Shown here piece by piece: positions 16,830 through 24,577 of a DNA stretch of 64,000 nucleotides. Below the pieces are notes generated by a model. That model saw only the letters and a list, made by a program, of their open reading frames with translations, searched no databases and was not told where the DNA came from. Source of the DNA: Bacillus sp. N13C7. Lineage in GTDB: Bacteria; Bacillota; Bacilli; Bacillales; Bacillaceae. The stretch covers positions 124,001 through 188,000 of the forward strand of contig NZ_JALAMO010000003.1 of NCBI RefSeq assembly GCF_026790065.1, in the 5' to 3' direction. How positions within the stretch are numbered: the stretch's first letter is position 1; each line of letters begins with the position of its first letter. The translations under genes and the position numbers were made by a program.

Positions 16830-17471
16830 TTATTTGATTTTCACAATAACATCATTGCTGAATTTAAGTTTCCAAGTTCCTTTAGCGTATGCATCCTTGT
16901 CCACTTCGAATACATCAACATTGGTTACTTTAATGTTTGGATTTAAATCACTTAGAATCTTTGAATTATCGATTTTTGTTTCTGCTGCATAGTTAGAAGA
17001 TGCATCTATGTCAGCGTCATAAGATGTATCACTGGAGTCTACAAGTTTAACAGTTGGAATTGAAAAAGAGCTTATAGGCTTTTTAGACACGTTTTTTACT
17101 GTGTACTGTACAGCAACTAAAATACCGCCATCAGATGCCTTTTTATTTAAAAATTCGTTACCAACTGAATCCCGTTTTTCTACCTTCGTAACAGTTACTT
17201 CAGTTTTTTCTGTTTTTACAGTATCACCGATATTGTATGTTTTTTCAGTTTCAGCTTTGCTGTTGCTTGATGTTTTGGAAGTGGCTTCTGAACCGCCTCC
17301 GCCGCCAATCATATTACCGATAATAATGATGACAACAACTGCGAGAATAAACGTAATGATCTTATGTCGCATAAAAAAGTTACGTTGATCCTTACCACAG
17401 TTAGGACATTTTTTTACACCCTTTGCAATTTCTTGACCGCAAGCTTTACAGGGTACTAGTTTTCCTGACAT
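16830..17471 (-). CDS. yxkC: YxkC, zinc-ribbon membrane protein with DUF4352 domain
   Basis: 213 residues from the ATG at 17471 (RBS AGGAGGA). Residues 1-30 hold a zinc ribbon (CKACGQ...CPNCGKD), next a single membrane helix (IITFILAVVVIIIIGNMIG), a Gly/Ser-rich linker, and an outside DUF4352 immunoglobulin-like domain to the C-terminus. The likely topology is cytoplasmic zinc ribbon, exported beta-domain. Function unknown. A SigD-type promoter lies about 145 bases upstream, in line with my memory that yxkC belongs to the motility regulon. Confidence 0.85.
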   Translation of the reverse strand: MSGKLVPCKACGQEIAKGVKKCPNCGKDQRNFFMRHKIITFILAVVVIIIIGNMIGGGGGSEATSKTSSNSKAETEKTYNIGDTVKTEKTEVTVTKVEKRDSVGNEFLNKKASDGGILVAVQYTVKNVSKKPISSFSIPTVKLVDSSDTSYDADIDASSNYAAETKIDNSKILSDLNPNIKVTNVDVFEVDKDAYAKGTWKLKFSNDVIVKIK

Positions 17472-17616
17472 TATATTTCCTCCTATGTAATTAAATGTAC
17501 AAAACATATGTACTATAATGCCTATATTATCTCACTGAGTCAATATAAAATTATGAATTTATTATAATTATTATCTTTTGTGGTTTATTTTACTTGTAAA
17601 ATACATGCTTTTTTTC

Positions 17617-17642
17617 TTATCGGACAAATCTATTATTTGTTA
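17617..17642 (-). promoter_or_regulatory. Candidate SigD promoter of yxkC
   Basis: Minus strand TAAC (17642-17639), 14-base spacer, TCCGATAA (17624-17617), compared with the SigD consensus TAAA / GCCGATAA. The -10 differs at one base. Confidence 0.5.
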
Positions 17643-17698
17643 ATAGATGGACCGTTTTTTACTTGTAGCCCATCTGAATAAATCTCCGCAAATACCTC

Positions 17699-17727
17699 TT
17701 GAACCAACTCGAACTGTCCCTTATAAT
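17699..17727 (+). promoter_or_regulatory. SigA promoter of the yxkD transcript
   Basis: TTGAAC (17699-17704), 17-base spacer, perfect TATAAT (17722-17727), placing the start about 35 bases before the guanidine aptamer. Confidence 0.75.
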
Positions 17728-17770
17728 GCTAATATTGGAAAGCGAAGAAGATATGATAAAAAAGTGGTTT

Positions 17771-17862
17771 TCTAGGGTTCCGCAATGCAAATTGGACTGT
17801 GACCGAGAGAAAACACATAACAGCCCCGGCTGTTATGACACGGTGGGATAAAAGCCCAGGAG
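17771..17862 (+). promoter_or_regulatory. Guanidine-I riboswitch (ykkC/yxkD motif)
   Basis: Signature blocks in order: CTAGGGTTCCG, GGACTG, CCGAGAGAAAAC, a variable hairpin (ACAGCC/GGCTGT), then ACACGGTGGGATAAAAGCCC and AGGAG. This is the element originally named after yxkD and later shown to bind guanidinium, turning expression on. Confidence 0.95.
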
Positions 17863-17901
17863 TTTCTGCTCTTTTGCGAGAGCGTACTCCTGGGTTTTTT
17901 T
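17855..17901 (+). terminator. Regulatory terminator of the guanidine-I riboswitch
   Basis: CCCAGGAGT pairs with ACTCCTGGG, followed by seven T. The 5' arm is the CCC-GGAG end of the aptamer, so ligand-stabilised aptamer and terminator exclude each other, as expected for an ON switch. Confidence 0.9.
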
Positions 17902-17933
17902 GTTGATACTATCTGGAGAAGGAGTGTTTTGTG

Positions 17934-18770
17934 ATGAAAAAGAAAATGCTTGATGTGCTGATGCTTGTGATTGGTGCGTTTTTCTTCGCGCTTGCCGTGA
18001 ATTTGTTTGCGATTCCCAATGACCTTGGGGAAGGCGGGGTCACTGGGATTACGCTGATTTTGTATTATGTGTTTCAATGGTCTCCCGGAGTAACGAATTT
18101 TATTCTAAATGCATTTCTGCTGTTAATCGGCTACAAATTTCTAGACGGTAAAACGACTGTCTACACCATCATCGCCGTAGCGGCGAACTCGCTTTTCCTT
18201 CACCTGACACACGGATGGAGCGTTCCGTCTGATGAATTGATTATTAATACGATTTTCGCGGGTGTCTTTGCGGGAGTCGGGATCGGCATGATTATTCGGG
18301 TTGGCGGCACGACAGCCGGTTCTGCGATTCTGGCCAGAATCGCTAATAAATATTTAGACTGGAATATCAGCTACGCTTTATTGTTTTTTGATTTAATCGT
18401 GGTATTTAGCTCTTATTTTATTATTGGTGCGGAAAAAATGATGTTTACGATCGTGATGCTGTATATCGGAACGAAAGTAATGGACTTCATTATTGAGGGC
18501 TTGAATACGAAAAAAGCGATTACGGTTATTTCAGAAAATAAGAGTGAGATCGCCGAACAGGTGAATACCTTGATGGATCGGGGCGTGACGATTTTATCAG
18601 GGAAGGGAAGCTATACGGGCCAGTCAAAAGAGATTTTGTATATTGTCATTAACAAACAGGAGCTGTCCATGCTAAAGAAAATCATCAGAAGCTGCGACAA
18701 AAAAGCGTTTGTAATCGTTCATGACGTGCGCGATGTGTTTGGCGAAGGGTTTGTTGATATATCTAAATAA
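17934..18770 (+). CDS. yxkD: YxkD, YitT-family membrane protein under guanidine control
   Basis: 278 residues. Five membrane segments in the first 180 residues form the YitT domain (MLVIGAFFFALAVNLF...GGVTGITLILYY); the C-terminus is the DUF2179 cytoplasmic domain (KKAITVISENKSEIAEQVN...). RBS GGAG precedes; GTG at 17931 adjoins the chosen ATG. The substrate is unknown. Guanidine-I switches mostly control guanidinium exporters and carboxylases, so export or handling of a guanidine compound is a reasonable inference. A bidirectional terminator follows. Confidence 0.88.
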   Translation: MKKKMLDVLMLVIGAFFFALAVNLFAIPNDLGEGGVTGITLILYYVFQWSPGVTNFILNAFLLLIGYKFLDGKTTVYTIIAVAANSLFLHLTHGWSVPSDELIINTIFAGVFAGVGIGMIIRVGGTTAGSAILARIANKYLDWNISYALLFFDLIVVFSSYFIIGAEKMMFTIVMLYIGTKVMDFIIEGLNTKKAITVISENKSEIAEQVNTLMDRGVTILSGKGSYTGQSKEILYIVINKQELSMLKKIIRSCDKKAFVIVHDVRDVFGEGFVDISK

Positions 18771-18810
18771 AGAAAAATCCCTCTGTACTTCAAGCAGAGG
18801 GATTTTTTCG
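18771..18810. terminator. Bidirectional terminator between yxkD and aldY
   Basis: AAATCCCTCTG/CAGAGGGATTT stem with a T run on each strand; the two genes converge here. Confidence 0.88.
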
Positions 18811-18811
18811 T

Positions 18812-20269
18812 TTAAAACGGATATTTGCGGTATTGCTTCTGAATCGAAATCCATTTCATCACGGTAAATTCCTCGACCACCCATGGGTTTCCGAAGCGGC
18901 CGACACCGCTTGCTTTGTTTCCGCCAAAGGCGATATTCGGCGAATCATTGACGGATTGGTCGTTGACATGCGTCATGCCGCTGTCAATTTGCAGAGCGAA
19001 TTTTTCACCTTTTTCTAAATCAGAAGTGAAAACCGCCGAGCTGAGGCCGTATTCGGTATCATTGGCCATATCAATCGCTTCCTCATCACTGGAGGCTTTG
19101 ATAATGGTGGCAATTGGGGCAAACAGCTCTGTTTGGGCAATGTTGCTGTTGTTGTCAGCACCGACAAAGACATACGGTGTGAGCACGTTTCCGACGCGTT
19201 TTCCTTCAACCGCAAGCTCAATGCCGTCTGCCTTTGCCTGCTCAATGATCTCCAGTGCTTTTTCAATTTGGCGTTCGTTGATCAGCGGGCCGACAACGGT
19301 TTTCGGATCGGTTTGATCGCCGTACGGAAGCTGTTTGACACGGGCTGTGAATTTTTCAACAAACTCATCGTATACATCTTGATGAACAATGATTCTGTTA
19401 ATGATCATGCAGATTTGTCCTTGATGAATAAATTTCCCGAAAATCGCGGCATCAACAGCGCGATCGACATCCGCGTCTGAAAGAACGGCAAATGGATTGT
19501 TGCCGCCGAGCTCAAGGGCCATCCGCTTGAAGTCACGCCCGGCGATTTCACCGATGTGGCGCCCGACTGCAGTTGACCCCGTAAAGCTGATTAATCTTGG
19601 GATTGGATTGGTCAGCATGCCGTCCCCGATTTCTTTTAAGTCTGTCAACATGACGTTGAGGACACCCGCAGGAAGGCCGGCGTGTTCAAACGCTTTTGCA
19701 ATGATGGTCCCGCCGGAAAGAGCGGTTTGGATATCAGGCTTGTGAACAACACTGTTTCCCAGCGCAATTGCCGGTGCAATGGTTCTCATTGATAAATTCA
19801 TCGGGAAATTAAATGGAGAAATCGATGAAATTACGCCGAGCGGAAGGCGGTAAATTTTATTGATTTTTCCTTCAATGTTCGATGGAACCTCTTTGACCCC
19901 GCCCAACTCGCCGGTATACGTCATGGCTTCATCTAAAATCGCAATTGTTTGCTCAAGCTCAATTGTTGATTTTATAATCGTTCCGCCGGTTTCGCGGGAA
20001 ATCATCATTATGATGTCATCACGGTTTTCCTGTAAGTAGCCGCGCGCTTTTTGCAGAACTGCTTTTCGGTCCTCTGTTGTGCTTTTGGCCCACTCTTTTT
20101 GCGCCTGTTGTGCAATGTCAAATGCATCCTCCAGCTGTTTGCTTGTTGCCAACGATGCTGTTGTAATCACAGACTGGTCATATGGGTTCAAAATGTCCTC
20201 TGTACGCCCGCTTTCTCCTTCTGTCCATTTTCCGTTGATAAAACTTTTGTTTAATGATTCTAACCCCAT
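18812..20269 (-). CDS. aldY: Aldehyde dehydrogenase, vanillin/benzaldehyde type
   Basis: 485-residue NAD(P)-dependent aldehyde dehydrogenase. Active-site motifs LELGGNNPF (Glu) and HQGQICMI (Cys) and the cofactor motif FTGSTAVGRHIGE are intact. Closest in character to aromatic aldehyde dehydrogenases; the physiological substrate is unknown. RBS GGAG lies nine bases before the ATG at 20269. A SigB-type promoter lies upstream, matching my memory of aldY as a general-stress gene. It is divergent from yxkF. Confidence 0.9.
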   Translation of the reverse strand: MGLESLNKSFINGKWTEGESGRTEDILNPYDQSVITTASLATSKQLEDAFDIAQQAQKEWAKSTTEDRKAVLQKARGYLQENRDDIIMMISRETGGTIIKSTIELEQTIAILDEAMTYTGELGGVKEVPSNIEGKINKIYRLPLGVISSISPFNFPMNLSMRTIAPAIALGNSVVHKPDIQTALSGGTIIAKAFEHAGLPAGVLNVMLTDLKEIGDGMLTNPIPRLISFTGSTAVGRHIGEIAGRDFKRMALELGGNNPFAVLSDADVDRAVDAAIFGKFIHQGQICMIINRIIVHQDVYDEFVEKFTARVKQLPYGDQTDPKTVVGPLINERQIEKALEIIEQAKADGIELAVEGKRVGNVLTPYVFVGADNNSNIAQTELFAPIATIIKASSDEEAIDMANDTEYGLSSAVFTSDLEKGEKFALQIDSGMTHVNDQSVNDSPNIAFGGNKASGVGRFGNPWVVEEFTVMKWISIQKQYRKYPF

Positions 20270-20307
20270 TCATGATCACTCCTTTGGTTCTGCATATATT
20301 CCTTACT

Positions 20308-20333
20308 GTTTCCGTTGAAACAAATGTGTAAAC
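20308..20333 (-). promoter_or_regulatory. Candidate SigB promoter of aldY
   Basis: Minus strand GTTTAC (20333-20328), 14-base spacer, GGAAAC (20313-20308), compared with GTTTAA/GGGTAT. Two mismatches from consensus in the -10. Confidence 0.55.
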
Positions 20334-20380
20334 GATCTCTTTCAGTTTTTTGTCTGTCTATGTCGTCTATCCTTTTTTTA

Positions 20381-20410
20381 TTGGAGAACATGCAGGTTTC
20401 GCCTTATACT
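20381..20410 (+). promoter_or_regulatory. Candidate promoter of yxkF
   Basis: TTGGAG (20381-20386), 18-base spacer, TATACT (20405-20410), 35 bases before the start codon. Confidence 0.4.
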
Positions 20411-20445
20411 GGGTATACAGATCCTTACATAAGAGAGGGGACTTT

Positions 20446-21339
20446 ATGAAATCGCTGCTGGCTATTTATCCAGGTTCAATTGTGTCTGAAGAGCTTTGCG
20501 TAAAGGAAGACTGTCTATGCTTTTATGATGAGAACAGTCAGAGATATATCTCCATTCCGAAAACAGAGATCAGCGAAAAAGAGACATTGCTGCTCCAGTC
20601 ATTTTTGACCCCCGCAGATGAGGTCAATCAAAAATCTTTGAAGTCGCCAGAGGAAAACAAGTGGTTCGCTTTTCTTTTTTCTAGAGGGGAAGTGCCGTCG
20701 AACATAAAAAAGCGAACGAGATTTGTCCATTTTCATTTGCTCGGCAAAATAGAGCGTGCGTCCTTTGCGGAAGCTGTCCGCCATTTTTGGCCGGTGTCTT
20801 TTGTGATTGTGTGGATGCATACGGACAGAGGCGTGATTGTTGAGCAGGAAAGTGAAGCGGCAGCGGGGAAAGACGAATTGGAGTCACTCGCTAAGGTTCT
20901 TGAAAGTGATTTCTACTTCAGTGTCCGTTTTTATGCCGGGAGATTTTATGAGCCGGATGAGAGTTTGCGAACACATTACGCCCGTGAACAGACGTATTTT
21001 CTCTTTGCTGAAAAACGGCTGCCTCAGGTGCAGAGTGTGACCTTTGAGATGATTTTTCCTTTTTTATTATTAGAAGCAGAAAAAGATAAGCTGGAAACGC
21101 TGTTATCTGAAGAAGCTGAGCTTTTATTTGGGAATGAATCTGAGCTGAGGAAGACAATTCAGCTGTTCATTGAAAACAACTCAAACGTGACGTTAACGGC
21201 GAAAAAGCTGCACCTGCACCGCAACAGCCTGCAATACCGGATTGATAAATTTATTGAGCGGTCAGGGATAGACATCAAATCGCATAAAGGCGCGCTGCTC
21301 GCCTATTTTATCTGCCTGCAAAGCGAAGGTTCAGAATAA
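20446..21339 (+). CDS. yxkF: YxkF, PucR/CdaR-type transcription regulator
   Basis: 297 residues from the ATG at 20446 (RBS GAGAGGGGA). The C-terminus carries the PucR helix-turn-helix IQLFIENNSNVTLTAKKLHLHRNSLQYRIDKF. The N-terminal 230 residues are a variable sensing region without a recognised ligand domain. Its target is unknown; msmX lies 120 bases downstream on the same strand but has its own leader with a cre-like site, and aldY is divergent, so both are candidates. Confidence 0.8.
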   Translation: MKSLLAIYPGSIVSEELCVKEDCLCFYDENSQRYISIPKTEISEKETLLLQSFLTPADEVNQKSLKSPEENKWFAFLFSRGEVPSNIKKRTRFVHFHLLGKIERASFAEAVRHFWPVSFVIVWMHTDRGVIVEQESEAAAGKDELESLAKVLESDFYFSVRFYAGRFYEPDESLRTHYAREQTYFLFAEKRLPQVQSVTFEMIFPFLLLEAEKDKLETLLSEEAELLFGNESELRKTIQLFIENNSNVTLTAKKLHLHRNSLQYRIDKFIERSGIDIKSHKGALLAYFICLQSEGSE

Positions 21340-21425
21340 ATTGGAAATATGCACGAAAATTGGCTGGTTGATTTTATGAACGCTGCCCATTCAAGCGATA
21401 GGAAAAAGCTGTTACACTCAATTTA

Positions 21426-21439
21426 GGAAAGCGTTTACA
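21426..21439 (+). promoter_or_regulatory. cre-like site before msmX
   Basis: GGAAAGCGTTTACA matches the CcpA consensus (TGAAAGCGTTTACA) at all but the first base. It lies 20 bases before the msmX start. Confidence 0.5.
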
Positions 21440-21459
21440 TTAACAAAGGGGGATGTTAG

Positions 21460-22557
21460 ATGGCTGAATTGCGGATGGAGCACATTTATAAATTTTATGA
21501 TCAGAAGGAACCGGCGGTTGATGACTTTAACCTTCATATTGCCGATAAGGAATTTATCGTATTTGTCGGCCCGTCCGGCTGCGGGAAATCAACGACACTG
21601 CGAATGGTCGCAGGGCTTGAAGAAATTTCGAAAGGCGATTTTTATATTGAAGGAAAACGGGTCAATGATGTAGCGCCAAAAGACAGGGATATCGCGATGG
21701 TATTTCAAAACTACGCGCTCTATCCGCATATGACGGTCTACGATAATATCGCGTTCGGGCTGAAGCTTCGGAAAATGCCGAAGCCCGAAATCAAAAAAAG
21801 GGTAGAGGAAGCCGCGAAAATTCTCGGACTGGAGGAATATTTGCACCGAAAACCGAAAGCGCTGTCAGGCGGACAGAGACAGCGGGTCGCGCTGGGCCGG
21901 GCTATCGTGCGGGATGCAAAGGTGTTCCTGATGGATGAGCCTTTATCAAACCTGGACGCGAAGCTGAGGGTGCAAATGCGGGCAGAAATCATTAAGCTCC
22001 ACCAGAGGCTGCAAACCACAACGATTTACGTGACGCATGACCAGACAGAAGCGCTGACGATGGCGACACGGATCGTAGTTATGAAAGACGGTAAAATCCA
22101 GCAGATCGGAACGCCGAAGGATGTATACGAATTCCCTGAAAACGTCTTTGTCGGCGGTTTTATCGGTTCACCGGCAATGAACTTTTTCAAAGGAAAGCTG
22201 ACGGACGGCGTTATCAAAATCGGTTCTGCGGCATTAACCGTGCCGGAAGGAAAAATGAAGGTGCTGCGTGAAAAGGGCTACATCGGCAAAGAGGTCATTT
22301 TCGGTATCCGTCCTGAGGATATTCACGATGAATTAATTGTCGTGGAATCGTATAAGAACTCCTCGATTAAAGCGAAAATCAATGTCGCAGAGCTGCTCGG
22401 CTCTGAAATTATGATTTATTCGCAGATCGACAATCAAGACTTTATTGCGCGGATCGACGCCCGCCTCGATATTCAATCAGGTGATGAGCTGACGGTTGCG
22501 TTTGATATGAATAAAGGACATTTCTTTGACAGTGAGACAGAGGTGAGAATTCGATAA
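21460..22557 (+). CDS. msmX: MsmX, multi-sugar ABC transporter ATPase
   Basis: 365-residue MalK-type ATPase. Walker A GPSGCGKST, Q-loop region FQNYALYPHMT, signature LSGGQRQRVALGRA, Walker B VFLMDEPLSNLD, switch His in THDQTEA, and a C-terminal TOBE domain (IFGIRPEDIHDE). In B. subtilis it is the shared energy subunit for several oligosaccharide importers whose membrane and binding proteins are encoded elsewhere, which explains its isolation here. RBS GGGGGA precedes the ATG. A terminator follows directly. Confidence 0.96.
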   Translation: MAELRMEHIYKFYDQKEPAVDDFNLHIADKEFIVFVGPSGCGKSTTLRMVAGLEEISKGDFYIEGKRVNDVAPKDRDIAMVFQNYALYPHMTVYDNIAFGLKLRKMPKPEIKKRVEEAAKILGLEEYLHRKPKALSGGQRQRVALGRAIVRDAKVFLMDEPLSNLDAKLRVQMRAEIIKLHQRLQTTTIYVTHDQTEALTMATRIVVMKDGKIQQIGTPKDVYEFPENVFVGGFIGSPAMNFFKGKLTDGVIKIGSAALTVPEGKMKVLREKGYIGKEVIFGIRPEDIHDELIVVESYKNSSIKAKINVAELLGSEIMIYSQIDNQDFIARIDARLDIQSGDELTVAFDMNKGHFFDSETEVRIR

Positions 22558-22565
22558 GCTTGATG

Positions 22566-22596
22566 ACCGGACATGGAGACATGTCCGGTTTTTTGT
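22566..22596 (+). terminator. Terminator of msmX
   Basis: ACCGGACATG/CATGTCCGGT stem followed by six T. Confidence 0.9.
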
Positions 22597-22658
22597 GTTT
22601 GCAAGGTTTACAGAAAAAACAGCAGCGGGTAGTGGTTGGTAAGAAAGGAGAGATAGAG

Positions 22659-23387
22659 ATGTGGAATGCGGCAATGTGGGGCGGGATCTCAGGCTCTGCA
22701 GTTTTGCTGGGCGCGCTGGCGTCTATGTTTTTTCCGATTCGCAAACAGATCATCGGCTATATTATGGCTTTTGGCACAGGCGTCTTAATTGGTGCGGCTG
22801 CTTACGAACTCCTCGGGGATGCAGTGGCAGAAGGAGGAATTGTGTCGACAGGCGCCGGATTTATTGCGGGGGCAGTCGTGTTTACAGTTTTTGATTTCGC
22901 GGTTTCCAAAAGAGGCGCGTCCCAAAGAAAAAGATCGGGACAGGCAGCTGCCGGCGGCGGAGGAATCGCCATTTTTATCGGCACTATCATGGACGCTGTT
23001 CCAGAATCGATTATGATTGGCGCCAGCCTTCTCGAAGAACAGTCAGTCAGCTTTCTTTTGGTAGTCGCCATTTTTATCAGCAACATACCTGAAGGGCTCT
23101 CCAGTACAGCAGGAATGAAAAACAGCGGCTATTCCAGAACGAAGATTATGCTGCTTTGGGCTGCAGTGCTCGTGATTTCGATACTCGCATCATGGTCGGG
23201 GTATTTCTTTCTCGACGGTGCTTCTGAAGAAGTGATGGCAGCAATCGCAGCATTTGCAGGCGGGGGGATCATTGCGATGATTGCTTCGACGATGATGCCT
23301 GAGGCATACGAAGACAGCGGTCCGATGACAGGCTTGATCGCTGCACTTGGCCTGTTAACCTCGCTGGTTTTGAATCAGTTTTCTTAA
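22659..23387 (+). CDS. ZIP-family metal transporter-like membrane protein
   Basis: 242 residues from the ATG at 22659 (RBS AAAGGAGA). About eight membrane segments. The two ZIP core motifs are present in the variant form DAVPESIMIG and ISNIPEGLSSTAG; the usual histidines of the first motif are absent, as in a ZIP subgroup found in soil bacteria. A short basic stretch (SKRGASQRKRSG) separates segments 3 and 4. Divalent-metal transport is the family role; substrate and direction are unknown. I do not recall this gene between msmX and yxkH in strain 168, so it may be an accessory or strain-variable gene. Confidence 0.7.
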   Translation: MWNAAMWGGISGSAVLLGALASMFFPIRKQIIGYIMAFGTGVLIGAAAYELLGDAVAEGGIVSTGAGFIAGAVVFTVFDFAVSKRGASQRKRSGQAAAGGGGIAIFIGTIMDAVPESIMIGASLLEEQSVSFLLVVAIFISNIPEGLSSTAGMKNSGYSRTKIMLLWAAVLVISILASWSGYFFLDGASEEVMAAIAAFAGGGIIAMIASTMMPEAYEDSGPMTGLIAALGLLTSLVLNQFS

Positions 23388-23466
23388 TCCGGTTTTTTGT
23401 GCTTGAAAATCTCAGAAACAAACCGATGAAAAAAGGAGGAAGAAATAGACAGAAAGCAGGAATAAG

Positions 23467-24306
23467 ATGAAACGACTGATCGTAAGCATTTTTCTTTTAG
23501 GCAGCTGTTTGGCTCTCGCGGCTTGCGCTGATCAAGAGGCGAACGCGGAGCAGCAGATGCCGAAAGCGGAACAAAAGAAAACGGAAGAAAAGACAATACA
23601 TGTTCAGAAAAAAGAAGACGATACATCAGCATGGATCAAAACGGAGAAACCGGCAAAGCTGCCGATTTTGATGTACCACAGCATTTCCTCTGGAAACAGC
23701 CTCCGTGTCCCGAAAGAAGAATTCGAAGCGCATATGAAGTGGCTGCACGAGAACGGCTATCAGACATTAACGCCGAAAGAGGCGTATCTCATGCTGACGC
23801 AGGATAAAAAGCCGAGTGAGAAATGCGTGCTGATCACGTTTGATGACGGATACACCGACAATTATCAAGACGCGTATCCGGTGCTGAAAAAGTACGGGAT
23901 GAAGGCGACGATTTTTATGATCGGCAAGTCGATTGGACATAAACACCATCTGACAGAGGATCAGATGAAAGAGATGGCGAAGCACGGCATTTCCATTGAA
24001 AGCCATACGATAGACCACCTTGAGCTGAACGGATTAACGCCTCAACAGCAGCACAGTGAGATGGCGGATTCGAAAAAGCTGTTTGACGGCATGTTTCATC
24101 AGCAAACCTCCATCATCAGCTATCCGGTGGGACGCTACAATGAGGAGACGCTGAAGGCCGCCGAAGAAACAGGCTATCAAATGGGTGTGACGACAGAGCC
24201 GGGAGCGGCAGCGAGAGACCAGGGAATGTACGCCCTCCATCGTGTGCGCGTGTCCCCTGGCATGTCAGGCGCGTCCTTTGGCGCGTACATTGAGTCGATG
24301 AAATAA
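23467..24306 (+). CDS. yxkH: YxkH, lipoprotein polysaccharide deacetylase
   Basis: 279 residues. Lipoprotein signal MKRLIVSIFLLGSCLALAAC with lipobox LAAC, then a charged linker (about residues 23-60) and a NodB-type carbohydrate esterase 4 domain. Motif 1 is TFDDGYTDN (Asp, Asp); motif 2 SHTIDH (His, His); motif 3 SYPVGRYNEET. It is therefore a membrane-anchored enzyme on the outer face, removing N-acetyl groups from an unidentified glycan. RBS GCAGGA is modest; a stronger AAAGGAGG lies about 30 bases before the start. Confidence 0.88.
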   Translation: MKRLIVSIFLLGSCLALAACADQEANAEQQMPKAEQKKTEEKTIHVQKKEDDTSAWIKTEKPAKLPILMYHSISSGNSLRVPKEEFEAHMKWLHENGYQTLTPKEAYLMLTQDKKPSEKCVLITFDDGYTDNYQDAYPVLKKYGMKATIFMIGKSIGHKHHLTEDQMKEMAKHGISIESHTIDHLELNGLTPQQQHSEMADSKKLFDGMFHQQTSIISYPVGRYNEETLKAAEETGYQMGVTTEPGAAARDQGMYALHRVRVSPGMSGASFGAYIESMK

Positions 24307-24318
24307 AAAAGGCGTCGT

Positions 24319-24519
24319 TTAATCGCCGCCCCCTCCGCCGTCACAGCCGGAATCGCTGAAGCCACCGTCACTGCCGCATCCATCACGGTGTGAGCCATGA
24401 TCTGAATAACCGACATACCCGCTGTCCGCCTGCTGGCGGCGTTTTGTTTCCGAGGGCTGCAGCTGAATGACTGAAAGAAAAACAATAATAGCTATAATCA
24501 GTAAGATAATCACAATCAC
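24319..24519 (-). CDS. yxzE: YxzE, small membrane-anchored glycine-rich protein
   Basis: 66 residues, GTG start at 24519 with GGGAGTG before it. A single N-terminal membrane helix (MIVIILLIIAIIVFLSV) is followed by a hydrophilic tail rich in Gly, Asp, Ser and His ending in CDGGGGGD with two Cys. It resembles the B. subtilis entry YxzE, sometimes labelled bacteriocin-like; no activity is established. It lies in the gap between convergent yxkH and yxkI, reading with yxkI. Confidence 0.65.
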   Translation of the reverse strand: MIVIILLIIAIIVFLSVIQLQPSETKRRQQADSGYVGYSDHGSHRDGCGSDGGFSDSGCDGGGGGD

Positions 24520-24577
24520 GTCCGATCACTCCCTTTTTTCACCATATCCTGTTTTACGGGTGAAACGCTGATCGGTT

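Noticed and set aside
23426..23470. Fourteen-codon frame (MKKGGRN...) whose TGA overlaps the yxkH start
   Set aside because: The strong AAAGGAGG is inside this frame rather than before it, and its own ATG has no ribosome site. It is more simply part of the yxkH leader.
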